This document shows, piece by piece, positions 1-7,899 of a stretch of 64,000 bases of DNA. The first letter of the stretch is position 1, and every line of letters starts with the position of its first letter. Source of the DNA: Tychonema sp. LEGE 06208 (GTDB lineage Bacteria; Cyanobacteriota; Cyanobacteriia; Cyanobacteriales; Microcoleaceae); the NCBI RefSeq assembly GCF_015207505.1, contig NZ_JADEWT010000020.1:1-64000 (forward strand). The letters are read 5' to 3'. Below the pieces are notes generated by a model. It worked only from the letters and a program-made list of their open reading frames with translations, ran no database searches and had not been told where the DNA came from. The translations under genes were made by a program, and so were the position numbers.

Positions 1-367
1 TCTCCCATCTCCCCATCTCCCCCTCTGAGATTTGGCTGATTTTGTTTAACACGATGCAACTCTAAAATTAGTTTGCGGGTACTCTCAAACCTATACAGTG
101 CAGCCTTGCATGAAATAAATGTAAAGAAATGTAGCTAACCGCTCTCACAAATGTTAAGATTCTTAACACAAGTAGTATTTTGCACCCCCCAACCAAAACC
201 TAACCTGAGATGGTGCTGAGTGGGAGTAGCAGCTAGCTACCATAAAACGAAGCCTCTTTAAATGGAAGGAAAGCGCAAATCCCCGCCCGCTTTCCTTCTC
301 AACTAAAACTAAAGGTTTGCGACTACCGCAAACCTTTATAGGCAAAGATCCTCAGCGGGAAAAGCTC
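1..367. other. Upstream region of the sigma factor gene
   Basis: No convincing gene is seen here. The first 27 bases are a degenerate TCTCCCCA-type direct repeat. The rest is AT-rich leader ending in a strong hairpin (listed separately) just before the sigma factor start codon. The promoter of the sigma factor must lie in this stretch, but I cannot pick out a convincing -35/-10 pair. Confidence 0.6.
311..337 (+). promoter_or_regulatory. Perfect 11-bp hairpin in the sigma factor leader
   Basis: Arms AAAGGTTTGCG (311-321) and CGCAAACCTTT (327-337) are exact complements around a five-base loop ACTAC. The hairpin ends 30 bases before the preferred ATG at 368 and has no U-run after it, so it is not a typical terminator. 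It probably forms in the 5' UTR and could affect mRNA stability or ribosome access. The alternative TTG start at 317 lies inside this hairpin, which argues against that start. Confidence 0.6.
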
Positions 368-1327
368 ATGAAAACTCTTAAGTCCTCAGATACAGATTCT
401 GTTCGTGCTTACTTGCGGGAAATCGGCCGCGTTCCCCTGTTGACCCATGAGCAAGAAATACTCTACGGGAAACAGGTACAGCGATCGGCCGCACTGCATC
501 AGGAGAAAAAGATTTTAGCCGAAGAGTTAGGCCGCGACCCGACGGCGGCTGAATGGGCACAGGCAGTCGGGCTGTCTGAGGCACAGTTGCAGCGGACGAT
601 CGACCACGGCGAAAGGGCCAAGCGCCAAATGGTGGAAGCAAATCTCCGCCTGGTAGTGTCTGTCGCCAAAAAATATATCAAGCGCAACGTAGATTTACTC
701 GACCTCATTCAGGAAGGGACGATCGGGATGCAGCGGGGAGTCGAAAAATTTGACCCGACAAAGGGCTACAGATTTTCAACTTATGCTTATTGGTGGATTC
801 GTCAGGCAATTACGCGGGCGATCGCCGAAAAAGGTCGCACCATCCGCCTGCCGATCCACATTACCGAAAAACTCAACAAAATTAAAAAAGCTCAGCGCCA
901 GCTAGCTCAACAGCTCGGCCGCGCGGCTACTCCTGCTGAATTGGCTGCTGAGTTAGATTTGACTCCCAAGCAAATTCGCGAATATCTCGATCGCGCGCGC
1001 CTCCCGCTTTCCCTAGACTTGCGCGTGGGAGACAATCAAGATACAGAGTTGGGCGATTTGTTGGAAGATACCGGTACTACCCCAGAAGATTTTGCCCTGC
1101 AATCTTCCCTGCGGACTGACCTAGATCACCTGATGGCGGAACTGACTCAGCAACAGCGAGAAGTCCTCGCCTTGCGGTTCGGTTTAGAAGACGGTCAAAC
1201 CTTAACTTTGGCAAAAATAGGCGATCGTCTCAACATCAGTCGGGAACGGGTGCGGCAAATCGAACGGGAAGCCTTGACCAAACTCCGCAAGCGCAAGCAA
1301 GATATCAACGATTATCTAGCCAGCTAG
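368..1327 (+). CDS. Group 2 RNA polymerase sigma-70 factor (SigB/SigD type)
   Basis: A 319-residue sigma-70 family protein that would direct RNA polymerase to a subset of promoters. Region 1.2 begins almost at once ([16 protein letters not shown], about residues 9-24). Region 2 carries the core-binding and -10 recognition segment ([19 protein letters not shown], then [13 protein letters not shown]). Region 4 ends with the -35-binding helix-turn-helix ([16 protein letters not shown]). It lacks the long N-terminal extension of the primary factor SigA, which fits the non-essential group 2 factors cyanobacteria use for stress, dark and nitrogen responses. I chose the ATG at 368, since an in-frame TTG at 317 falls in a hairpin. 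SigB, SigC, SigD and SigE cannot be separated by eye, so no symbol is given. Confidence 0.93.
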   Translation: MKTLKSSDTDSVRAYLREIGRVPLLTHEQEILYGKQVQRSAALHQEKKILAEELGRDPTAAEWAQAVGLSEAQLQRTIDHGERAKRQMVEANLRLVVSVAKKYIKRNVDLLDLIQEGTIGMQRGVEKFDPTKGYRFSTYAYWWIRQAITRAIAEKGRTIRLPIHITEKLNKIKKAQRQLAQQLGRAATPAELAAELDLTPKQIREYLDRARLPLSLDLRVGDNQDTELGDLLEDTGTTPEDFALQSSLRTDLDHLMAELTQQQREVLALRFGLEDGQTLTLAKIGDRLNISRERVRQIEREALTKLRKRKQDINDYLAS

Positions 1328-1557
1328 CTAGATTGGGGATCGAGGCGATCCGGACGCACCAGATCGCCAATTCCCCATCTAAAAATCGTAAAAACCGTCG
1401 CCTTTAATTCGGTTGTACCCACTTGGTTGTGCCGACTGTCCTGCTACATTAGTAATTACTTAGTAATAAAGATCAACAGCGATCGGATAAGGTAAGGGTT
1501 ATTTAATTTAACTGCCCGCATCTCAAATAATAAGCTGTCTCTGAAACGGAGGTACTC

Positions 1558-1899
1558 GTGAGTAATTCATCTAATAAATCCCCAGAATTTTTTGAAGAAG
1601 ACGGAGAAAATGCCAATTTATTATGGCAATACGTGCAGTCAATGGCTCCCGACACTGTTTCTCAGTTGTCTAAACCGACTTCTCATGAAGTGTTTCAAGT
1701 AATGGAGCGAAATATTGTCGGACTCTTGGGAAATTTGCCTTCGGAACACTTCGGGGTGACAGTGACTACCAGTCGCGAACATTTGGGTAGATTGCTCGCC
1801 TCGGCAATGATTAGCGGTTATTTTCTCAAAAATGCCGAACAGCGCATGACTTTTGAAAAGTCGATACAAGCCAGTGAGAGACACGGCTCGGAAGATTAG
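1558..1899 (+). CDS. DUF760 family protein
   Basis: A 113-residue soluble protein that I recognise as DUF760, a family found in cyanobacteria and chloroplasts. The recognisable core is NLLWQYVQSMAPDTVSQLSK followed by a segment rich in hydrophobic residues (NIVGLLGNLP) and GRLLASAMISGYFLKNAEQR near the C terminus. The biochemical role of the family is not settled to my knowledge; plant members have been linked to regulated proteolysis. The start is a GTG at 1558 preceded by a near-perfect Shine-Dalgarno sequence (GGAGGT), which makes the start call firm. The gene is followed by a hairpin terminator and appears monocistronic. Confidence 0.85.
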   Translation: MSNSSNKSPEFFEEDGENANLLWQYVQSMAPDTVSQLSKPTSHEVFQVMERNIVGLLGNLPSEHFGVTVTTSREHLGRLLASAMISGYFLKNAEQRMTFEKSIQASERHGSED

Positions 1900-1932
1900 T
1901 CGGTTACTAACATTTAAGCTCTGCAAATGTCA

Positions 1933-1957
1933 AGCCCCCCTCGGAAGATGGGGGGCT
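1933..1957 (+). terminator. Hairpin terminator after the DUF760 gene
   Basis: AGCCCCCC (1933-1940) pairs with GGGGGGCT (1950-1957) across a nine-base loop, about 34 bases after the stop codon. It is followed by ATTGTTAGTT, a modest U-rich tail. Confidence 0.65.
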
Positions 1958-1998
1958 ATTGTTAGTTGGCAGTTGGTAGTTGGCAGTTGTGAGTTGTC
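1958..1998. repeat. Short degenerate heptamer array
   Basis: About five copies of a seven-base unit (TTGGCAG / TTGGTAG / TTGTGAG) run from the terminator to the palindromic element. They belong to the same class as the longer heptamer arrays elsewhere in this window. Confidence 0.7.
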
Positions 1999-2105
1999 AT
2001 ATCAATTCCGGTTGCACGAGCGAAATGATAGCAACGGAGGAGACGGCATTTCTGTATCCGTACCCCAATAATATTGTAGGGATACAGAAATGTCGTCTCC
2101 TGATT
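1999..2105. repeat. Palindromic interspersed element, left end ATATCAATTCCGGTTGCA
   Basis: The element opens with ATATCAATTCCGGTTGCA (from 1999), the sequence found inverted at the ends of elements at 21.1 and 39.2 kb. Inside is a long inverted repeat with 21-base arms at 2039-2059 and 2080-2100 that match except for one base. The right terminal inverted repeat is not obvious here. It resembles a non-autonomous MITE or REP-like unit. Confidence 0.65.
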
Positions 2106-2117
2106 TGGCGTAATATT

Positions 2118-2193
2118 AATAACCAAGAACCAAGAACCAATAACCAATAACCAATAACCAATAACCAAGAACCAATAACCAATAACCAATAAC
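2118..2193. repeat. Heptamer array (AATAACC)n upstream of mutT
   Basis: About eleven head-to-tail copies of AATAACC with AAGAACC variants run right up to the mutT start codon at 2195, so the mutT ribosome-binding region lies inside the array. This is an STRR-type repeat as known from filamentous cyanobacteria. Confidence 0.9.
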
Positions 2194-2194
2194 T

Positions 2195-2605
2195 ATGTCT
2201 CTTTCTCCTGTGCCCCACAAAGTTATCGGCGTTGCTGCGATCTGGAATGACCGACAACAAATTTTGATTGACAAGCGCCGACAACACGGACTACACGGGG
2301 GTTTTTGGGAGTTTCCGGGCGGTAAAATAGAGCCTGGGGAAACGATCGAAGCTTGCATACAACGGGAAATTATGGAAGAGTTGGGAATTGTCGTCGAAGT
2401 GGGCGATCGCCTGATTACAATTGACCACGACTACACTAAATTTACAGTTAGGCTCTACGTACACCACTGCCGCCACGTCAGCGGGGAACCGCAAACGATC
2501 GAGTGCGATGAAATTCGCTGGGTGTCACTCGACGAAATTGACCAATTTACTTTTCCCAAGGCAAACGCACAGATTATTGCTGCTTTGCTTAAGGAGCGCT
2601 CTTAG
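2195..2605 (+). CDS. mutT: MutT-like Nudix hydrolase (8-oxo-dGTP diphosphatase)
   Basis: A 136-residue Nudix enzyme expected to hydrolyse 8-oxo-dGTP to the monophosphate and so remove oxidised nucleotide from the DNA precursor pool. The Nudix box is intact: GGKIEPGETIEACIQREIME followed by ELGI, with the metal-binding REIMEE core. The length and the N-terminal strand (VIGVAAIWNDRQQILIDKR) match bacterial MutT. The start codon abuts a heptamer array and there is no clear Shine-Dalgarno sequence, since the bases before the ATG are repeat units. Assignment to MutT rather than another small Nudix hydrolase rests on length and overall sequence, not on a substrate test. Confidence 0.85.
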   Translation: MSLSPVPHKVIGVAAIWNDRQQILIDKRRQHGLHGGFWEFPGGKIEPGETIEACIQREIMEELGIVVEVGDRLITIDHDYTKFTVRLYVHHCRHVSGEPQTIECDEIRWVSLDEIDQFTFPKANAQIIAALLKERS

Positions 2606-2777
2606 CTATATAAGTCGCGTTTTTACTTAAATATTTGCGCCAAATATCACAGCAAAAGTTATTCATAGTGAGAGCGATAGAACCAAAAAACTACGGCAAA
2701 TTGGGAGTATTATTATCAATAAATAAAACGCCAATATTAATCGATCGAAGTCGATTCAATTCAAATTGCAACTCCAA

Positions 2778-3116
2778 CTACTGGTTTTCATAGAAATAAG
2801 TTTCGAGACTTCCATAATCCTCATATTCTGGTGTGTCGGCAATCGCAGCCGAAATAACAGATAATACTTTTTCTACACATTCACCAATTAATTTTTGACC
2901 GAAGAGCAAGGCATCTGGATTTTTAACTTCTACCCAACCAAATTTGTTTTCGTGTTCGCATTCAATCGCGACTGCTATTTGCAAATCAAAATACTGTAGG
3001 CGCTTCGATCCTTCTAATTCATATACTTTATCTGGTTTACCCAATTGATTAATTATCTGTTGTTCATCTTGTCCAAATTGGATGCTACCGACGCCTTTTC
3101 CGATCGATATTTCCAC
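2778..3116 (-). CDS. Hypothetical protein, 112 aa
   Basis: I do not recognise this protein with confidence. It is 112 residues and acidic, with no membrane segment or signal peptide. It opens with MEISIGKGVGSIQFGQDEQQ and continues INQLGKPDKV. This glycine-rich start followed by LGKPD resembles a pattern seen in small single-domain proteins with a BamE-like or SMI1-like look, but that is only an impression. It starts with GTG, and a strong Shine-Dalgarno sequence (GGGAGG) sits four bases upstream, which supports it being translated. It lies alone, convergent with mutT. Confidence 0.65.
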   Translation of the reverse strand: MEISIGKGVGSIQFGQDEQQIINQLGKPDKVYELEGSKRLQYFDLQIAVAIECEHENKFGWVEVKNPDALLFGQKLIGECVEKVLSVISAAIADTPEYEDYGSLETYFYENQ

Positions 3117-3193
3117 AAAACCTCCCTACCATCTTTCGGATCGCACATAATACAACAGATTACAGGTTTATGAGGTACATTCAATATCCCCGT

Positions 3194-3218
3194 AGGGACA
3201 CGGCACTGCCGTGTCCCT
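3194..3218. repeat. Palindrome AGGGACACGGCA-C-TGCCGTGTCCCT
   Basis: A perfect 12-bp inverted repeat with a single central base. Related GACACGGCA/TGCCGTGTC palindromes occur at about 9.2 kb (three copies) and 51.1-51.2 kb (two). Next to it (about 3228-3270) lies another common interspersed sequence, CTTCGACGGAGTTTATCCTG and its continuation. Confidence 0.75.
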
Positions 3219-3299
3219 GAGAATTGACACTTCGACGGAGTTTATCCTGAGCGTAGTCGAAGGGTTCAGGGAACCGCAACTGACAGTTATTACTGACAG

Positions 3300-4541
3300 T
3301 TATTTTTGAAGAGGCAGAGTAAAGTGAAAACAAGTGCCTCGATCGGGTACAGAGTCTACCCAAATTTGACCGTAATGGGCGCGGATAATACCTTGACAAA
3401 GAGACAGCCCAATGCCGTAACCGTATTTTGATTTATCTCGCTGCAAGCGAAAGCTGTCTTCAAAAATGCTTGCACAATCTTCTTGAGGAATACCAGGGCC
3501 GCTGTTACAAATGCTCACTTGAACCTTGTAAGCAGTGCGGTGGAGCATAGAAATACTAACAGTTCCTTCCTCTGGGGTGTACTTGCTGGCGTTGTCTAGC
3601 AGGTTAGCAATCACTTGTTTCATGCGATCGGGATCGGCATAAACTAAGGGCAAATCTGCGGGAATGTCTATTTCTAATTTCAGATTTTTCGCCTGAAATT
3701 TATCTTGAAATTCCAGGATTACATCTTGACAAATCGCTCCCAGTTCAATTTTTTTTGCTTGGATGTGAAGTTGAGCGTTTGTGCCCCTGGCCGCTTCGAG
3801 GATATCTGTAATCATTCGATCGACAATTCGGATTTGGCTGCGGGCTTGTTTCATCAAATAAGCCCCCAGAGCCGGTGTCAAACGCGACTTTTCCCCCTCT
3901 TTCACCTTCTGAGTTGACTCCAAAGTCTCCAAAGCCAAAGATGCCGCCGTCAAAGGATTCCGCAAGTCGTGAGCCAGCATCGCAATAATCCGGTCTTTCA
4001 ACTGCAACTGCTCTTGGAGGTGTTCTTTTTCCTGTTTTAGCCGAAAAACTTCATCCGCAAGTTGCACCAGCTCAGTAGCGCCAGCAACCGAATAAATTGG
4101 TTTTGGGTCTGCCAGAGCTGCTGCCGTCAGAGCTGGGGCAGACTGCTGCTGGGCGGCGTATTCTTCTACAGCACGCTTCCAGCGGGGCCAGCACTGTTTG
4201 AGTTGGGCGATCAGATTGGTGCCGGCGAGAGTTTGTCGGGGCTCTGGATGAATTTTGAGCAGGGAGGGACTAGCTACAAGTTTAAAGTGTTCGGCTAAAT
4301 CCGGCTGTTCTCCTACATCGACGATTTGAAGATCGAAGTCGCACTCTGCCTTCAAATCCTGTAGGAACTTGCGGATGTGTCTGGTCTGTTCCCTAGAAGA
4401 GGAACGCTTGTCTACGAACAGCAAAAGCTGTAAAAGCGGTGCGGGATTGGCCGGCAGTTCGGGAGAACTGTCGGTGTCGCCGGTGCCTGGTGCGGGATTG
4501 ACGCTGTTGACTTTTTCGATCGGGTGAAAATAATTGACCAT
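3300..4541 (-). CDS. sasA: Circadian clock output histidine kinase SasA
   Basis: A 413-residue sensor kinase that relays KaiC phosphorylation state to the response regulator RpaA. Residues of about 35-130 form the KaiB-like thioredoxin-fold domain that binds KaiC (LLQLLLFVDKRSSSREQTRH, then VDVGEQPDLAEHFKLVASPS). A coiled segment follows, then the dimerisation and phosphoacceptor region with the H-box AHDLRNPLTAASLAL. The ATPase domain carries an N-box (VIANLLDNASKYTP) and glycine-rich boxes (GYGIGLSLCQGIIRAHYG). The KaiB-like domain fused to a kinase is diagnostic of SasA. The gene is divergent from a DUF2079 gene across 88 bases. An N-terminal extension of about 30 residues rich in Asn, Pro and Ser precedes the first strand. 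Confidence 0.93.
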   Translation of the reverse strand: MVNYFHPIEKVNSVNPAPGTGDTDSSPELPANPAPLLQLLLFVDKRSSSREQTRHIRKFLQDLKAECDFDLQIVDVGEQPDLAEHFKLVASPSLLKIHPEPRQTLAGTNLIAQLKQCWPRWKRAVEEYAAQQQSAPALTAAALADPKPIYSVAGATELVQLADEVFRLKQEKEHLQEQLQLKDRIIAMLAHDLRNPLTAASLALETLESTQKVKEGEKSRLTPALGAYLMKQARSQIRIVDRMITDILEAARGTNAQLHIQAKKIELGAICQDVILEFQDKFQAKNLKLEIDIPADLPLVYADPDRMKQVIANLLDNASKYTPEEGTVSISMLHRTAYKVQVSICNSGPGIPQEDCASIFEDSFRLQRDKSKYGYGIGLSLCQGIIRAHYGQIWVDSVPDRGTCFHFTLPLQK

Positions 4542-4629
4542 TGCCGAGCCGAGTTATTTCACTTCTACTTTAATTTAATACTTGCTTTAGATTTATGCTA
4601 ATGTCCGATGATTTCATTACGGCGGGCCA

Positions 4630-6318
4630 ATGACATTTTTGAGATGGAAGAAAAATGAGTCGCTGCAGGTAGTCGTGAAAGTGGCGGCGGCTTTTTTTGT
4701 GCTGTGCCTGTTGCTGACGCTGCACCGCTACTACAACTTTTACGCTACTTACGACCAAGGCATTTTCAATCAACTTTTTTGGAACGGCACTCGGGGTAAC
4801 TTGTTTGAGAGTTCCCTGTCTTCGGCTTTGTCCACTAATGTGGTTCACCAAAATGAGCTCCCGTCGGTATCCTATTACCGGTTGGGGCAGCATTTCACCC
4901 CGGCACTGATGCTGTGGCTGCCTATTTACTCCTTGTTTCCCTCGCCTGTCACTTTGACGGTGTTGCAGGTGACTTTAGTTACGGCGGCTGGTTTAGTGCT
5001 CTGGGTTCTCGCCAGACACTATCTAGAACCGCGGCTGTCGGCGGCAATTGTGTTGAGCTATTATTGCGCTAACGCGGTGATCGGCCCGACTTTGGGCAAT
5101 TTTCATGATGTTTGTCAAATTCCGCTTTATGTTTTTAGCTTGCTGCTGGCGATGGAGAAGCGCTGGTGGCCATTGTTTGGGGTTCTGGCCACTTTAATTT
5201 TGGCTGTGCGAGAAGATTCGGGAATTGTTTTGTTTGGCGTGGGGGCTTACATGATTTTGAGCCGGCGCTACCCTCGGACTGGTTTGGCTGTCTGCATTCT
5301 CAGTTTTGGTTATACGATCGTCCTGACGAATCTAATTATGCCTTTGTTTTCTGCGGACATCTCCCAGCGGTTTATGATCGAACGCTTCGGTCAATATGCC
5401 GATGGAGATGAAGCTTCGACGCTAGAAATTCTTTGGGGAATGGTTAGCAATCCCGGCAGGTTGGCGGCTGCGTTATTTACGCCGTTCTTTGGTAAAATTA
5501 AATACCTGCTCGGTCAGTGGTTGCCGTTAGCTTTGGTTCCGGCCTTCGCGCCTGCGTCTTGGACGATCGCTGGATTTCCGCTGCTGAAGCTATTTTTAGC
5601 GAAAGGAGAGTCTGTGCTGGCGATTAATATTCGCTATGCGATGACTGTGGTTCCAGGGCTGTTTTACGGGGCGATTTTGTGGTGGGCCGATCGCCAAAAG
5701 GAAGAGGATAAAATTAAGAGGGGAGAACAAACAATTTTGCGTTTTCCTTCAGCAGTTTTGCCTTTTCCTTCGTCTTCAAAGTTTCGCCGCTTTTGGGGGT
5801 TTTGCATTTGCTTGTCGCTATTTTTTACCTTCACGTCTAACCCAAATCGGACTTTTTCTTGGATTTTACCCGATGCGATCGCCCCTTGGGTGCAGGTTCC
5901 TTTGATCCGACAGTGGCAGCACGTTTCTCAAGTCCGGCCACTTTTGGCTCAAATTCCTGCGGATGCTAGCGTGGCCGCAACGAATAGTATTGTGCCGATT
6001 TTGTCAAGCCGCCGCGAAATTCTCAGGTTTCCGATGTTTGAACTGCGTAATGATGCGGGGAAAGCGGTGAAGATGGAATACGTAATTGCCGATATGTGGC
6101 AGTTACAGCAGTATCAGGCTGCGTTTCGGCGGGAACGGGGACAGTTGCAGGCGATCGTCCCGCAGATCGATCGAATGTCCAAATCAGGAGAATACGGAAT
6201 AGTTGGCTTTGAAGACGGCGCGATTTTGATGCGTAAGGGTGCTGCTTCCAACTCTGCATCGGCGGCTGCTTGGATGAGTTTTCGCCGCGAATTAGAACCG
6301 ATTTTGAAGCAAGGGTAA
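4630..6318 (+). CDS. DUF2079 multi-pass membrane protein
   Basis: A 562-residue integral membrane protein of the DUF2079 family, recognised by the N-terminal signature HRYYNFYATYDQGIFNQLFW followed by a second helix region with YRLGQHFTPALMLWLP. Roughly ten hydrophobic segments are visible, with a hydrophilic insertion around residue 355 (DRQKEEDKIKRGEQ) and a soluble C-terminal tail of about 130 residues. The family is structurally related to GT-C type membrane glycosyltransferases, which is established at fold level only; no reaction is known. The next gene downstream is a GT4 glycosyltransferase in the same orientation, which is compatible with a role in cell-surface glycan formation, an inference. 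Confidence 0.85.
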   Translation: MTFLRWKKNESLQVVVKVAAAFFVLCLLLTLHRYYNFYATYDQGIFNQLFWNGTRGNLFESSLSSALSTNVVHQNELPSVSYYRLGQHFTPALMLWLPIYSLFPSPVTLTVLQVTLVTAAGLVLWVLARHYLEPRLSAAIVLSYYCANAVIGPTLGNFHDVCQIPLYVFSLLLAMEKRWWPLFGVLATLILAVREDSGIVLFGVGAYMILSRRYPRTGLAVCILSFGYTIVLTNLIMPLFSADISQRFMIERFGQYADGDEASTLEILWGMVSNPGRLAAALFTPFFGKIKYLLGQWLPLALVPAFAPASWTIAGFPLLKLFLAKGESVLAINIRYAMTVVPGLFYGAILWWADRQKEEDKIKRGEQTILRFPSAVLPFPSSSKFRRFWGFCICLSLFFTFTSNPNRTFSWILPDAIAPWVQVPLIRQWQHVSQVRPLLAQIPADASVAATNSIVPILSSRREILRFPMFELRNDAGKAVKMEYVIADMWQLQQYQAAFRRERGQLQAIVPQIDRMSKSGEYGIVGFEDGAILMRKGAASNSASAAAWMSFRRELEPILKQG

Positions 6319-6353
6319 GCCCGATCGCGCGAAACTGGCGCAGCCCAACTATT

Positions 6354-6420
6354 GCAGAAACCGGGTTTTGGAGGCAGCAAGCGGGCGATCGAGCAATTCC
6401 TGCAAACACCCGGTTTCTGC
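6354..6420. terminator. Inverted repeat of the AAACCGGGTTTCT family, likely terminator
   Basis: GCAGAAACCGGGT (6354-6366) is exactly complementary to ACCCGGTTTCTGC (6408-6420), enclosing a 41-base loop. It sits 35 bases after the DUF2079 stop codon. The same AGAAACCGGGTTTCT theme recurs at 24.0, 27.1, 30.9, 39.0 and 43.6 kb, so it is an interspersed repeat that may also act as a terminator. Confidence 0.55.
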
Positions 6421-6546
6421 ATAATTTTTCATACTGTCAGCCTTCGGGCATAAATTTGCACCATCCCAAAAATTAGGTTTTGAATTATACACTAAAATAG
6501 TCAAGAATCAACATTAAGATATATAAATTCTTGGGAGCACAGAAAT

Positions 6547-7734
6547 ATGAAAATTTTGGTATTGGCGTGGGAATTTCCTCCCAGAATAGTAGGCGGCATC
6601 GCTCGCCACGTATCGGAACTGTATCCAGAATTGGTGAAGCTAGGCCACTCGATTCACCTAATTACTGTAGAGTTCGGACACGCGCCGATGTATGAAGTGG
6701 TAGAAGGAATACAGGTGCATCGGGTGGTAGTGGGACAGGCCACGGACTTTTTTCACTGGGTGGCCAACCTCAACCAAAGCATGGGCCACCTTGGTGGCAA
6801 ACTGATACTAGAAGAAGGCTCCTTCGATCTGATCCACGCTCACGACTGGTTAGTGGGAGATGCGGCGATCGCCCTCAAGCATACCTTTAAAATCCCGCTA
6901 ATTGCCACCATCCACGCCACCGAATACGGGCGCTTCAACGGCATCCACAACGACGGACAGCGCTACATTAACACCAAGGAAAACAACCTCGCTTACAACG
7001 CTTGGCGGGTAATTGTTTGCAGCGACTATATGCGGCGGGAAGCCGAACGGGTACTCTCGACTCCGTGGAACAAAATAGAGGTAATTTATAACGGAATTAG
7101 AGCCGAAAAAAAACCCAGGCTGCACGAATCTGACGCGATAAACTTCCGCCGTCAATTTGCAGCAGACGATGAAAAAATTGTTTATTATGTAGGAAGAATT
7201 AGCTATGAGAAAGGTATTTCTGTATTTTTGAATGCTGCACCTAAAGTAATTTGGGAAATGGGGGGAAAAGCTAAAATTGTAATTATTGGCGGCGGCAATA
7301 CAGACTATCTAAAACATCAGGCTTGGGATTTAGGAATTTGGCATAAGTGTTATTTTACCGGCTTCATGTTTGAGGAACATCTCGACAAATTCCAGACGGT
7401 AGCTGACTGCGCGGTTTTCCCCAGTCTTTACGAACCTTTTGGGATTGTAGCGTTAGAAAGTTTTGCAGCCAGGGTGCCGGTGGTAGTTTCCGATACGGGC
7501 GGCTTACCGGAAGTTGTGCAGCATACTAAAACTGGCGTTGTTACTAAAGCAAATAATCGGGATTCTTTGGCTTGGGGAATTTTGGAAGTGCTGAAAAATC
7601 CTGGTTACGGGCGGTGGTTGGTTGACAATGCTTATGAGGATTTGGAACGCCGGTTTAGTTGGCCGAAGTTGGCGATGGAAACCGAGTGGGTTTATCAGCG
7701 GGTGATAGAGGAAAGGGCAGAGGTTAATTGGTAG
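6547..7734 (+). CDS. GT4 family glycosyltransferase
   Basis: A 395-residue retaining glycosyltransferase of the GT4/GT5-like GT-B fold. The N terminus has the glycogen-synthase-like entry MKILVLAWEFPPRIVGGIAR, with the glycine loop that contacts the donor. The C-terminal Rossmann half has YYVGRISYEKGISVFLNA and the donor-nucleotide EX7E region (PSLYEPFGIVALESFAARVP). Acceptor and donor cannot be read from the sequence. Possible roles are alpha-glucan, sucrose-type or exopolysaccharide synthesis. It lacks membrane segments and is probably cytosolic. The stop codon TAG lies at the edge of a heptamer array. It may be co-transcribed with the DUF2079 gene, but 228 bases and an inverted repeat lie between them. 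Confidence 0.88.
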   Translation: MKILVLAWEFPPRIVGGIARHVSELYPELVKLGHSIHLITVEFGHAPMYEVVEGIQVHRVVVGQATDFFHWVANLNQSMGHLGGKLILEEGSFDLIHAHDWLVGDAAIALKHTFKIPLIATIHATEYGRFNGIHNDGQRYINTKENNLAYNAWRVIVCSDYMRREAERVLSTPWNKIEVIYNGIRAEKKPRLHESDAINFRRQFAADDEKIVYYVGRISYEKGISVFLNAAPKVIWEMGGKAKIVIIGGGNTDYLKHQAWDLGIWHKCYFTGFMFEEHLDKFQTVADCAVFPSLYEPFGIVALESFAARVPVVVSDTGGLPEVVQHTKTGVVTKANNRDSLAWGILEVLKNPGYGRWLVDNAYEDLERRFSWPKLAMETEWVYQRVIEERAEVNW

Positions 7735-7788
7735 ACTGTTGACTGTTGACTGTTGACTGTTGACTGTTGACTGTTGACTGTTGACTGT
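7735..7788. repeat. Heptamer array (GACTGTT)n
   Basis: Seven to eight near-perfect copies of GACTGTT start directly after the glycosyltransferase stop codon. No variants are seen in the core, suggesting recent expansion. Confidence 0.92.
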
Positions 7789-7899
7789 GAGTAGAATATC
7801 AACTTTTTCAGTTGCAAATATTAAGAAATTGCAACACAATGATAGATACACTTGACCTCAGCTTGAGCGCACTCAGAAAATTTAAAGGGAATTCGCATC

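Noticed and set aside
317-367. TTG start at 317 adding 17 residues to the sigma factor
   Set aside because: The TTG lies inside a perfect hairpin with no ribosome site, and region 1.2 homology begins after the ATG at 368.
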